From the NCBI RefSeq assembly GCF_041052385.1, contig NZ_CP163439.1:8483001-8547000 (forward strand): a stretch of DNA of 64,000 nt. The letters are read 5' to 3'. The stretch is from Streptomyces sp. R28. Lineage in GTDB: Bacteria; Actinomycetota; Actinomycetes; Streptomycetales; Streptomycetaceae. Below are positions 43,047-50,808 of the stretch, in pieces; the stretch's first letter is position 1; the number at the start of each line of letters is the position of its first letter. A model generated the notes under the pieces. The model was not told the origin of the DNA, did no database searches, and saw only the letters and a program-made list of their open reading frames with translations. The position numbers and the translations under genes are program-made.

Positions 43047-44140
43047 GTGCCGAGACCGGCGTCGTCGACCTCGGGTTCACCCTCGGCCTTGAGGACCTTG
43101 TTCAGCGGCGTCAGGTCGTAGATGCCGGTCAGGTCCGGCTTCTGCAGCAGCCCCGCCTTGACCGCGTGCTCGGCCTCGGTGCCGAGCGTGGCCGCCAGCG
43201 GGTCGTCCGTGACGTGGATGGACTGCCACGCCGGGTCGAGCACGTCGGCCGGCAGCGCCTTGCCGGTGTCGGCCTTCAGCTGCGCGTTCGCCGCGGCCTT
43301 CGCCTTCTCCGGGTTGTCGTCGATCCACTGGTTGATCTTCACGGAGGCGCGCAGTACGGCCTCCACGGCCTTCGGGTGATCCTTCAGGAAGCTCTGCGAC
43401 ACGATGACGTTCGTGATCACGAACTTCTTGTCCGGCCACAGGTCGGCCTCGTCGAGGAGCACCTTGCCGCCCTCGGCGACCAGCTTGGACGCGGTCGGCT
43501 CGGGCACCCAGGCACCGTCGATCGAGCCGGACCGGTAGGCGTCCGGGACGACCTTGTTGTCGGTGCGGACGACGGAGACGTCACCCGCGCCGCTCTGCGC
43601 GTCGACCTTCCAGCCCTGCTCGGAGACCCAGTTGAGGAACGCCACGTCCTGGGTGTTGCCGAGCTGCGGCGTGGCGATCCTCTTGCCCTTGACGTCCTTC
43701 AGGGACTTGATCTTCTCCGGGTCGACGACGAGCTTCACACCGCCCGACGCCGAACCGGAGATGATGCGCAGGTTCTTGCCGCCCGCCTTGATGTAGCCGT
43801 TGACGGCGGGGGAGGGGCCGATCCAGCCGATGTCGATGGACTTGGAGTTCAGCGCCTCGATCTCCGAGGGACCGGCGTTGAACGGGACGTACTGCGCCGT
43901 CGTGCCGCCCAGCTCCTTCTGGAACAGCCCCTCCTGCCGGCCGACCAGCGGGGTGGCGTGGGTGAGGTTCCCGAAGTAGCCGATCTTCACCGAGTCCAGG
44001 CCGTCGACCTTGGGCGCCCCGGCTATGGCCTGCTCGGTGTTCTCCTTGGCCTGCGAGCCGTAGCCGCAGGCCGCGAGGGCCAGCAGCGGCAGCGCGGCCA
44101 GGACGGCGAGGGTCCGGCGCAGGGCGGGGGTGGCAGGCAC
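43037..44140 (-). CDS. Sulfonate/sulfate-type ABC solute-binding lipoprotein
   Basis: 367 aa from GTG 44138-44140, preceded by GAGGA at 9 bp. Lipobox LALAAC near residue 25. SsuA/TauA/NrtA-like domain: SVKIGYFGNLTHATPLVGRQEGLFQKELGG, FNAGPSEIEALNSKSIDIGWIGPSPAVNGYIKAGG, RSGSIDGAWVPEPTASKLV. Delivers aliphatic sulfonates or a related sulfur source to the transporter. Substrate not certain. Located after cysN in the operon. Confidence 0.92.
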   Translation of the reverse strand: MPATPALRRTLAVLAALPLLALAACGYGSQAKENTEQAIAGAPKVDGLDSVKIGYFGNLTHATPLVGRQEGLFQKELGGTTAQYVPFNAGPSEIEALNSKSIDIGWIGPSPAVNGYIKAGGKNLRIISGSASGGVKLVVDPEKIKSLKDVKGKRIATPQLGNTQDVAFLNWVSEQGWKVDAQSGAGDVSVVRTDNKVVPDAYRSGSIDGAWVPEPTASKLVAEGGKVLLDEADLWPDKKFVITNVIVSQSFLKDHPKAVEAVLRASVKINQWIDDNPEKAKAAANAQLKADTGKALPADVLDPAWQSIHVTDDPLAATLGTEAEHAVKAGLLQKPDLTGIYDLTPLNKVLKAEGEPEVDDAGLGTKS

Positions 44141-44242
44141 GGGAGGGGTTCCTCTCGGTGGCCCGGCGCTCACGCCCGTGTCAGGCCGTGGCCGGGGAGT
44201 CGGCGGGTTCGTGCGGATCGGCGCGCATGCGGTGCGCGCAGG

Positions 44243-44347
44243 TCAGCGCACACATCGCGACACTCCGCCCTGCCCGCTTCCGAGGGCACCGCTGCCGACG
44301 CGGCCGCCCTCCTTCGCGAACGTGGAGTAGTAGTCGTGGGGCTTCAT
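44243..44347 (-). CDS. Possible 34-aa small protein between cysN and the binding-protein gene
   Basis: Starts with ATG one base after the cysN stop and reads MKPHDYYSTFAKEGGRVG..., with typical Streptomyces codons in its first half, ending in RCVR. The start spacing and the operon position favour translation, but there is no recognised family and the second half is Gly-rich. Could equally be untranslated leader. Otherwise the 208-bp gap shows nothing else. Confidence 0.35.
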   Translation of the reverse strand: MKPHDYYSTFAKEGGRVGSGALGSGQGGVSRCVR

Positions 44348-44348
44348 G

Positions 44349-45683
44349 TCAGAAGTCCCACCCGTCGTCCTCGGCCTCGTCCTTGACCGGCTCGGGCGAG
44401 GCGAACGACTCGCCGACCATGCCCGCGGTGAGCGTGGTGCCGTCGTTCGGGTCGATCAGGATGAAGGAGCCCGTGCGGCGCGAGTCGGCGTAGGAGTCGA
44501 CCGGCAGCGGCTCGGCGGTGCGGATCTTCACCCGGCCGATGTCGTTGGCGACGAGCTGTCCCGGGTGCGGGTGCAGGGACAGGTCGTCGAGCGTGAGCCG
44601 GGACGGGATGTCCTTGACGATCGCCTTGACCGTGCGGGTGCCGTGCTTGAGCAGCACGCGGTGGTTGACGGTCAGCGGGGCATCGGCGACGTGGCAGACG
44701 GTGGCCTCGATGTCCTGCGTGGTCGGGGGCGCGTCCTTGGTCGGCACGAGCAGGTCGCCGCGCGAGATGTCGATGTCGTCCTCCAGCAGGACGGTCACCG
44801 ACTGGGTGGTCCACGCGATGTCGACCGGCTCGCCCAGCAGGTCGATGCCGGAGATCTTCGACTTCCGGCCCGACGGCAGCACGGTGACCGACTCGCCGAC
44901 GCGGAAGGAACCGGCGGCGATCTGGCCGGCGTACCCCCGGTAGTCGGGGTGCTCGGCGGTCTGCGGGCGGATCACGTACTGCACGGGCAGCCGGGCGTGG
45001 CAGTGGCTCAGGTCGTGGGTGACCGGGACCGTCTCCAGGTGCTCCAGGAAGGTCGGCCCGCCGTACCAGTCCATGTTCGCGGACGGGTCCACCACGTTGT
45101 CGCCGGCCAGCGCCGAGATCGGGATCGCGGTGATCTCCGGGACGCCCAGCTCCAGCGCGTACGCCGTGAACTCCTCGGCGATCGCGGCGAAGATGGACTC
45201 CTGGTAGTCGACCAGGTCCATCTTGTTCACGGCCAGCACCACGTGCGGCACGCGCAGGAGAGCGGCGATGGCGGCATGCCGGCGGGTCTGCTCGACGACG
45301 CCGTTGCGGGCGTCGACCAGGATCACCGTCAGCTCGGCCGTCGAAGCGCCCGTGACCATGTTGCGCGTGTACTGCACATGTCCGGGCGTGTCGGCGAGGA
45401 TGAACCGGCGCCGGGGCGTGGCGAAGTAACGGTACGCCACGTCGATCGTGATGCCCTGCTCGCGCTCGGCGCGCAGGCCGTCCGTCAGCAGCGCGAGGTC
45501 CGGGGCCTCCTGGCCGCGGCTCGCGGAGGCGCGCTCGACGGCCTCCAGCTGGTCGGTGAGGATCGACTTGGAGTCGTGCAGCAGCCGGCCGACGAGGGTG
45601 GACTTGCCGTCGTCGACGGAGCCCGCGGTGGCGAACCGCAGCAGGGTCGTGGCCGAGAGCTCCTCGGTCGTGGTCGTGCTCAT
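44349..45683 (-). CDS. cysN: Sulfate adenylyltransferase subunit 1 (GTPase)
   Basis: 444 aa, translation-factor-type GTPase. P-loop GSVDDGKSTL (residues 21-30), switch II DTPGHVQYTRNM and NKMDLVDY for guanine recognition, then EF-Tu-like beta-barrels. With CysD it makes adenosine 5'-phosphosulfate from ATP and sulfate, driven by GTP hydrolysis. No CysC fusion is present, in keeping with the separate cysC gene. Three-base gap after cysD. Confidence 0.97.
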   Translation of the reverse strand: MSTTTTEELSATTLLRFATAGSVDDGKSTLVGRLLHDSKSILTDQLEAVERASASRGQEAPDLALLTDGLRAEREQGITIDVAYRYFATPRRRFILADTPGHVQYTRNMVTGASTAELTVILVDARNGVVEQTRRHAAIAALLRVPHVVLAVNKMDLVDYQESIFAAIAEEFTAYALELGVPEITAIPISALAGDNVVDPSANMDWYGGPTFLEHLETVPVTHDLSHCHARLPVQYVIRPQTAEHPDYRGYAGQIAAGSFRVGESVTVLPSGRKSKISGIDLLGEPVDIAWTTQSVTVLLEDDIDISRGDLLVPTKDAPPTTQDIEATVCHVADAPLTVNHRVLLKHGTRTVKAIVKDIPSRLTLDDLSLHPHPGQLVANDIGRVKIRTAEPLPVDSYADSRRTGSFILIDPNDGTTLTAGMVGESFASPEPVKDEAEDDGWDF

Positions 45684-45685
45684 GC

Positions 45686-46633
45686 TTAGAAGTACCCCTC
45701 GCGCTTACGGTCTTCCATCGCGGCCTCGGACATCTTGTCGTCGGCGCGGGTCGCGCCCCGCTCGGTGAGCCGGGACGCGGCGATCTCGGTGATGACCTGC
45801 TCCAGGCTCACCGCGTCCGAGTCGACGGCACCGGTGCAGGACATGTCGCCCACGGTCCGGTAGCGGACGAGCCGCTTCTCGACCGTCTCGCCGTCCTTCG
45901 GCCCGCCCCACTCACCGGCGGTCAGCCACATGCCGGCCCGCTTGAAGACCTCGCGCTCGTGCGCGAAGTAGATCTCCGGCAGCTCGATGCCCTCGCGGGC
46001 GATGTACTGCCAGACGTCCAGCTCGGTCCAGTTGGACAGCGGGAACACGCGGACGTGCTCGCCGGGGGCGTGGCGGCCGTTGTAGAGGTTCCACAGCTCC
46101 GGCCGCTGCCGGCGCGGGTCCCACTGCGAGAACTCGTCCCGCAGCGAGAAGACGCGCTCCTTGGCCCGCGCCTTCTCCTCGTCCCGGCGCCCGCCGCCGA
46201 ACACCGCGTCGAACTTCTCGCTCTGGATCTTCTCCGTCAGCGGCAGCGTCTGCAGCGGGTTACGGGTGCCGTCCGGGCGCTCCTTGAGCACACCCCGGTC
46301 GATGTAGTCCTGTACGGAGGCCACATGGAGCCGCAGCCCATGTGCGGCCACCACACGGTCCCGGTACTCGAGGACCTCGGGGAAGTTGTGCCCGGTGTCC
46401 ACGTGCAGCAGCGAGAAGGGGATCGCGGCCGGGGCGAACGCCTTCAGCGCGAGGTGCAGCATGACGATGGAGTCCTTGCCGCCGGAGAACAGGATCACCG
46501 GCCGCTCGAACTCGCCCGCCACCTCGCGGAAGATGTGCACCGCCTCGGACTCCAGCGCGTCCAGGTGCGAGAGGGCGTACGGGGAGGCCGTGCCATCCTC
46601 GCCCCCCTTCACCGTGGCGACGGTCGTCGTCAT
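45686..46633 (-). CDS. cysD: Sulfate adenylyltransferase subunit 2
   Basis: 315 aa PP-loop ATP pyrophosphatase fold: LFSGGKDSIVMLHLALKAF, LHVDTGHNFPEV, and C-terminal RYRTVGDMSCTGAVDSDA. Catalytic subunit of ATP sulfurylase with CysN. ATG 46631-46633 overlaps the cysC stop by ATGA and has GAAAGGGGA upstream. Confidence 0.97.
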   Translation of the reverse strand: MTTTVATVKGGEDGTASPYALSHLDALESEAVHIFREVAGEFERPVILFSGGKDSIVMLHLALKAFAPAAIPFSLLHVDTGHNFPEVLEYRDRVVAAHGLRLHVASVQDYIDRGVLKERPDGTRNPLQTLPLTEKIQSEKFDAVFGGGRRDEEKARAKERVFSLRDEFSQWDPRRQRPELWNLYNGRHAPGEHVRVFPLSNWTELDVWQYIAREGIELPEIYFAHEREVFKRAGMWLTAGEWGGPKDGETVEKRLVRYRTVGDMSCTGAVDSDAVSLEQVITEIAASRLTERGATRADDKMSEAAMEDRKREGYF

Positions 46634-47199
46634 GCCAGTCCCCTTTCGCTGAGCAGGGCGTACACCGACGCCGCGGACTCCTGCACGGTCTGGTTCTGGG
46701 ACTCGATGCGCAGGTCGGGCGACTCGGGCTGCTCGTACGGGTCGTCGACCCCGGTCAGCCCGCTCAGCTCGCCCGCGGCCTGCTTGGCGTACAGACCCTT
46801 CACATCGCGTACGGAGCACACCTCGACCGGAGTCGCCACGTGGATCTCCAGGTACGGTGCCCCGCCCTCCTGGTGGCGCTTGCGCACCGCGTCACGGCTG
46901 TCGGCGTAGGGCGCGATCACCGGGACGAGCGCCTTGACGCCGTTACGGGCGAGCAGTTCGGCGAGGAAGCCGATGCGCTGCACGTTGGTGTGCCGGTCCT
47001 CGCGGCTGAAGCCGAGGCCCGCCGAGATGAACTCGCGGATCTCGTCGCCGTCGAGCACCTCGACGCGGTGGCCCTCTTCGCGGAGCCGGCCGGCCAGCTC
47101 GTAGGCGATGGTGGTCTTGCCGGCGCTCGGCAGACCGGTGAGCCAGACGGTGGCTCCGCTCGTCACGTGGTTCTCCAAATTCGCAGAAAACTCGGTCAT
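46630..47199 (-). CDS. cysC: Adenylylsulfate kinase
   Basis: 189 aa. P-loop GLPSAGKTT (22-30), LDGDEIREFISAGLGFSREDRHTNVQRIGFLA for APS binding, and the C-terminal lid. Phosphorylates APS to PAPS. The cysH here has the iron-sulfur cysteines of APS reductases, so PAPS might feed sulfotransferases rather than reduction. Two-base gap after cysH. Confidence 0.95.
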   Translation of the reverse strand: MTEFSANLENHVTSGATVWLTGLPSAGKTTIAYELAGRLREEGHRVEVLDGDEIREFISAGLGFSREDRHTNVQRIGFLAELLARNGVKALVPVIAPYADSRDAVRKRHQEGGAPYLEIHVATPVEVCSVRDVKGLYAKQAAGELSGLTGVDDPYEQPESPDLRIESQNQTVQESAASVYALLSERGLA

Positions 47200-47201
47200 G
47201 G

Positions 47202-47912
47202 TCAGCCGTGCAGCCCGCACTCGGTCTTGGCGTTGCCCGCCCAGCGGCCGGCGCGCGCGTCCTCGCCCGCCAGGACCCGGCGGGTGCAGGGCGCGCAGCC
47301 GACGGAGGCGTAGCCGTCCATCAGCAGCGGATTGGTGAGGACGCCGTGCTCGGTGACGTAGGCGTCCACGTCGTCCTGGGTCCAGCGGGCGATCGGGGAG
47401 ATCTTGACCTTCCGGCGCTTCTCGTCCCAGCCGACGACCGGGGTGTTCGCCCGGGTCGGGGACTCGTCGCGGCGCAGCCCGGTCGCCCAGGCCACGTAGC
47501 CCTTCAGGCCCCGCTCCAGCGGCTCGACCTTGCGCAGCTTGCAGCACAGGTCGGGGTCGCGGTCGTGCAGCTTCGGGCCGTACTCGGCGTCCTGCTCGGC
47601 GACCGTCTGGCGCGGGGTGAGGGTGATGACGTTGACGTCCATCACGGCCTCGACCGCGTCGCGGGTGCCGATGGTTTCCTCGAAGTGGTAGCCGGTGTCG
47701 AGGAACACGACGTCCACGCCGGGCATCGCGCGGGAGGCGAGGTGGGCGACCACCGCGTCCTCCATCGACGAGGTCACGCAGAAGCGCTTGCCGAACGTGT
47801 CGGTCGCCCACTGGAGGATCTCCAGTGCGGAGGCGTCCTCCAGGTCACGGCCCGCCTGCTCGGCGAGCGCCTTCAGATCCTCGGTCGTGCGCTCTTCCTG
47901 AATCGCGGTCAT
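47202..47912 (-). CDS. cysH: Assimilatory adenylylsulfate (APS/PAPS) reductase
   Basis: 236 aa. PP-loop-type fold with SSMEDAVVAHLA and LDTGYHFEET. C123-C124 and C206xxC209 are the four [4Fe-4S] ligands that define APS-type reductases; C232 in the KTECGLH tail is the catalytic Cys. Reduces APS to sulfite and AMP with thioredoxin. ATG 47910-47912 overlaps the stop of the upstream 62-aa gene (ATGA). Confidence 0.96.
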   Translation of the reverse strand: MTAIQEERTTEDLKALAEQAGRDLEDASALEILQWATDTFGKRFCVTSSMEDAVVAHLASRAMPGVDVVFLDTGYHFEETIGTRDAVEAVMDVNVITLTPRQTVAEQDAEYGPKLHDRDPDLCCKLRKVEPLERGLKGYVAWATGLRRDESPTRANTPVVGWDEKRRKVKISPIARWTQDDVDAYVTEHGVLTNPLLMDGYASVGCAPCTRRVLAGEDARAGRWAGNAKTECGLHG

Positions 47913-48097
47913 ATTCCGTCTCCCCCCACGTCGTTGCGCTGAAGGCCCCGGGCGAGCAGCCCGAGGAACTTCAACTGGAATGCGCGGTTGCACGCCGCGC
48001 ATTCCCACGCGCCGTGGCGGTCTGCCAATGCCTCACTCGGCCGGAGATCCTCGTCGCCGCAGTAGGGGCAGTAGAAAGGGGCGGCCCGCTCGCTCAT
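47909..48097 (-). CDS. Small double-CxxC (zinc ribbon-like) protein
   Basis: 62 aa. C10-x2-C13 (FYCPYCGDEDLRP) and C33-x2-C36 (WECAACNRAFQLKFLGL) suggest a zinc ribbon or a rubredoxin-like iron site. It overlaps both neighbours by ATGA (sulfite reductase upstream, cysH downstream), so all three are made together. I infer an accessory role in sulfite or APS reduction, for example electron transfer or metal handling. Confidence 0.87.
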   Translation of the reverse strand: MSERAAPFYCPYCGDEDLRPSEALADRHGAWECAACNRAFQLKFLGLLARGLQRNDVGGDGI

Positions 48098-49791
48098 GAG
48101 AGGGCCTCCTCGGAGGCGCGCGCGGCCCAGGTGGCGAACCGCTCGCCGTCCTCACGCTCGTCCTGGAAGCGCTTGAGGACCCGCTCGACGTAGTCGGGCA
48201 GCTCGTCGGAGGTGACCTTCAGGCCACGCACCTTGCGCCCGAACCCGGCCTCCAGGCCGAGCGCGCCACCCAGGTGCACCTGGTAGCCCTCGACCTGCTC
48301 GCCCTGGTCGTTCAGGACCAGCTGGCCCTTGAGACCGATGTCCGCCACCTGGATACGGGCGCAGGCGTTCGGGCAGCCGTTGAGGTTGATGGTGAGCGGC
48401 TCGTCGAAGTCCGGGATGCGGCGCTCCAGCTCGTCGATCAGCGCGGCGCCGCGCGCCTTGGTCTCGACGATGGCGAGCTTGCAGTACTCGATGCCGGTGC
48501 AGGCCATGGTGCCGCGCCGGAACGGGGAGGGCTTGGCGGTCAGGTCCAGTGCCTCCAGGGCCTCGACCAGCGGCTCGACCTGCGCCTCCTCGACGTCGAG
48601 GACGATCATCTTCTGCTCGACGGTGGTCCGGACCCGGCCCGAGCCGTGGGCCTCGGCGACCTCGGCGATCTTCGTGAGCGTGGCGCCGTCGACACGGCCG
48701 ACGCGCGGCGCGAAACCGACGTAGAAACGGCCGTCCTTCTGCCGGTGCACACCGACGTGGTCGCGCCAGCGCTCGGTGGGCTCGGCGGGCGCGGGGCCGT
48801 CGGCCAGCTTCCGCTTGAGGTACTCGTCCTCCAGGATCTGGCGGAACTTCTCCGGGCCCCAGTCCGCGACCAGGAACTTCAGGCGGGCCTTCGTACGCAG
48901 CCGCCGGTAGCCGTAGTCGCGGAAGATGCCGATCACGCCCGCCCAGACGTCCGGGACCTCGTCCAGCGGGACCCAGGCGCCGAGCCGGACGCCGATCTTC
49001 GGGTTGGTGGAGAGGCCCCCGCCGACCCACACGTCGAAGCCGGGGCCGTGCTCGGGGTGCTCGACGCCGACGAACGCGACGTCGTTGATCTCGTGGACCA
49101 CGTCGAGCAGCGGGGAGCCGGAGATCGCCGTCTTGAACTTGCGCGGCAGGTTGGAGAACTCCTTGCTGCCGATGTAGCGCTCGTGGATCTCGTCGATGGC
49201 CCAGGTGCCGTCGATGATCTCGTCCTCGGCGATACCGGCGACCGGCGAGCCGATGACGACGCGCGGGCAGTCGCCGCAGGCCTCGGTCGTGGACAGCCCG
49301 ACGGCCTCCAGGCGCTCCCAGATCTCCGGCACGTCCTCGATGCGGATCCAGTGCAGCTGGATGTTCTGCCGGTCGGTGATGTCCGCGCTGCCGCGCGCGA
49401 ACTCCTGCGAGATCTCACCGATCACCCGCAGCTGCTGGGTGGTGAGGCGTCCGCCGTCGATCCGCACCCGCAGCATGAAGTACTTGTCGTCCAGCTCCTC
49501 CGGCTCCAGGATCGCGGTCTTGCCGCCGTCGATCCCGGGCTTGCGCTGGGTGTAGAGGCCCCACCAGCGCATACGGCCGCGCAGGTCGTTGGGGTCGATC
49601 GAGTCGAAGCCGCGCTTGGAGTAGATCGTCTCAATGCGTGTCCGCACATTGAGACCGTCGTCGTCCTTCTTGAACTGTTCGTTGCCGTTGAGCGGGGTGT
49701 AGTGCCCCGCGGCCCACTGACCCTCACCGCGGTGACGGCTCACCTTGCGGCGGGGAGTCGTGGCGGCAGGTTTCTGCGGGGTGGCGGCCAT
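48094..49791 (-). CDS. Ferredoxin-dependent sulfite reductase (NirA/SirA type)
   Basis: 565 aa siroheme/[4Fe-4S] enzyme. The cofactor cysteines C431-x5-C437 (ACTGIEYCKLAI) and C473-x3-C477 (NGCPNACARI) are present. Y80 (GLYTQRKPG) and C172 (TEACGDCPR) sit 92 residues apart, as the covalently linked Tyr69-Cys161 pair of M. tuberculosis NirA. Nitrite and sulfite reductases are alike here; the cys operon and the sirohydrochlorin chelatase make sulfite, giving sulfide, the likely substrate. ATG 49789-49791 has GAAGG upstream. It opens the operon, 182 bp after the leader peptide gene. Confidence 0.95.
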   Translation of the reverse strand: MAATPQKPAATTPRRKVSRHRGEGQWAAGHYTPLNGNEQFKKDDDGLNVRTRIETIYSKRGFDSIDPNDLRGRMRWWGLYTQRKPGIDGGKTAILEPEELDDKYFMLRVRIDGGRLTTQQLRVIGEISQEFARGSADITDRQNIQLHWIRIEDVPEIWERLEAVGLSTTEACGDCPRVVIGSPVAGIAEDEIIDGTWAIDEIHERYIGSKEFSNLPRKFKTAISGSPLLDVVHEINDVAFVGVEHPEHGPGFDVWVGGGLSTNPKIGVRLGAWVPLDEVPDVWAGVIGIFRDYGYRRLRTKARLKFLVADWGPEKFRQILEDEYLKRKLADGPAPAEPTERWRDHVGVHRQKDGRFYVGFAPRVGRVDGATLTKIAEVAEAHGSGRVRTTVEQKMIVLDVEEAQVEPLVEALEALDLTAKPSPFRRGTMACTGIEYCKLAIVETKARGAALIDELERRIPDFDEPLTINLNGCPNACARIQVADIGLKGQLVLNDQGEQVEGYQVHLGGALGLEAGFGRKVRGLKVTSDELPDYVERVLKRFQDEREDGERFATWAARASEEALS

Positions 49792-49972
49792 GGTTGTTAC
49801 GTCCTTCGGGACAGGCAATTGGTGGGGGCGGCGCGTAGCGCCTCGATGAGGGGCGGTGGTCGGGCGGCGGGTGGGAGGCTCTGACCTGCGCGTACGGGCG
49901 CATGGGCATGCGTGCGCGGCATTGCGCGGGAAGGGAAGCGAAAAGAGGGGGATGTCGGGCGCTGCGGGGCCG

Positions 49973-50056
49973 TCAGCGCGCCGGACAGATGGCGCTGGAC
50001 ATGCGGCCGAGGTCGACGTGCCGTCGACTCACCAAGGCGATCCCAGTTCCAGACAT
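49973..50056 (-). CDS. Putative cysteine-responsive leader peptide
   Basis: 27 codons from ATG 50054-50056 to TGA 49973-49975. The peptide contains VSRRHVDLGR and ends SSAICPAR. The pattern (S)RRHVDL...SA-x-C is that of a recurring short Streptomyces leader-peptide family found ahead of sulfur genes. A single Cys codon near the end would let ribosomes report on cysteinyl-tRNA. An alternative GTG start at 50032 gives the same conserved core. The codon read-out model is inference; cysteine-sensing short reading frames are known in mycobacteria. Confidence 0.8.
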   Translation of the reverse strand: MSGTGIALVSRRHVDLGRMSSAICPAR

Positions 50057-50101
50057 GACGGAAGCGTGTCACGGCGATCTGGACACAGTCCAGCTTCGTC
50101 C

Positions 50102-50132
50102 ATTATGCGGACACCCTTGTCTCGTAGAGCAA
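50102..50132 (-). promoter_or_regulatory. Candidate promoter of the sulfur operon
   Basis: CATAAT (minus strand, 50102-50107) is a good -10 match, with TTGCTC 19 bp upstream as a weak -35. A start about 8 bp downstream would put the leader-peptide ATG some 40 nt into the transcript. The -35 lies inside the inverted repeat. Confidence 0.5.
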
Positions 50133-50142
50133 GACAAGGGTG
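50112..50142. terminator. 11-bp-arm inverted repeat: terminator or operator
   Basis: CACCCTTGTCT and AGACAAGGGTG, perfect, with a 9-nt spacer. It lies 41 bp after the stop of the upstream acetyltransferase, suggesting a terminator; it also covers the -35 of the sulfur promoter, suggesting an operator. It has no T tract. Confidence 0.6.
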
Positions 50143-50182
50143 GTGTCGGTCACATGGCCCATATAGGCCGTTTCTGTCCAGG

Positions 50183-50755
50183 TCAGACAGGGTACGCCCC
50201 CGGCCATGGGCCGGTCGGTGCCGCCTCGGCCTCCTCCTCGACCTTGGTGTCGAAGAGCTTGAAGCCACGGCGCAGATAGTTGTCCATGGCGTGCTCCCCG
50301 TCCTTGCTGCACGTATGCAGCCACACCCGCTTCGTTGGGGCCAGCCCCGGCCAGCGCTCCGCGAGATCCCAGGCGCGGGCGGCGCCGTACGCCAGCAGGT
50401 GCCCGCCGAACCGGCGTCCGCGGAAGGCCGGGATCAGGCCGAAGTAGACGATCTCCACGTCCCCGTCGTCCTGCGGCTCCAGCTCCACATACCCCGCGGG
50501 CGTCCCCCGGTCGTAGGCGACCCACGTCTCGACACCCGGACGCGCCACATACTCCTGCCACTGCGCGTACGTCCAGCCGAGCCGGTCCAGCCAGAGGATG
50601 TCCCCGCCGACCGACGCGTACAGAAACCGGCTGAACTCGGGCGAGGGCACCTCGGCCCGCACGATCCGCAGGTCCCCCTCCGGGGCGGCGGCCGGCAGGA
50701 GGTCCGTAGGGGAGGTCTGCTCCAGGGACCAGGTGGTCACGGGGATGTTGGTCAT
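50183..50755 (-). CDS. GNAT-family N-acetyltransferase
   Basis: 190 aa. GNAT motif A is AYDRGTPAGYVELEPQDDGDVEIVYFGLIPAFRGRRFGGHLLAYGAARAWDLA with the acetyl-CoA loop R-G-R-R-F-G-G; VWLHTCSKDGEHAMDNYLRRGFKL follows. An N-terminal addition of about 60 residues precedes motif C. Acceptor unknown. ATG 50753-50755 used; no good Shine-Dalgarno. Confidence 0.87.
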   Translation of the reverse strand: MTNIPVTTWSLEQTSPTDLLPAAAPEGDLRIVRAEVPSPEFSRFLYASVGGDILWLDRLGWTYAQWQEYVARPGVETWVAYDRGTPAGYVELEPQDDGDVEIVYFGLIPAFRGRRFGGHLLAYGAARAWDLAERWPGLAPTKRVWLHTCSKDGEHAMDNYLRRGFKLFDTKVEEEAEAAPTGPWPGAYPV

Positions 50756-50808
50756 GGCGGCCAGGGAATCATCCGAGTGACCGATCTGTCGATCGGCGTC
50801 CGCGACCG

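Larger units (their letters stand above)
49792..50182 (-). other. 391-bp control region of the sulfur operon
   Basis: From upstream to downstream: the terminator-like hairpin, a CATAAT -10 candidate, the leader-peptide gene, then about 180 bp with small hairpins such as GGCGC-TAC-GCGCC close to the sulfite reductase start (49826-49838 region). No riboswitch consensus was recognised. Confidence 0.5.

Noticed and set aside
48274..49884. Plus-strand 536-codon frame across the sulfite reductase gene.
   Set aside because: Val/Leu/Asp-rich mirror of the real gene; the sulfite reductase with all its cysteines is on the minus strand.
50112..50142. Riboswitch for the sulfur operon (SAM- or cobalamin-like).
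   Set aside because: No conserved core of these riboswitch classes was recognised; the short leader peptide explains the long leader better.
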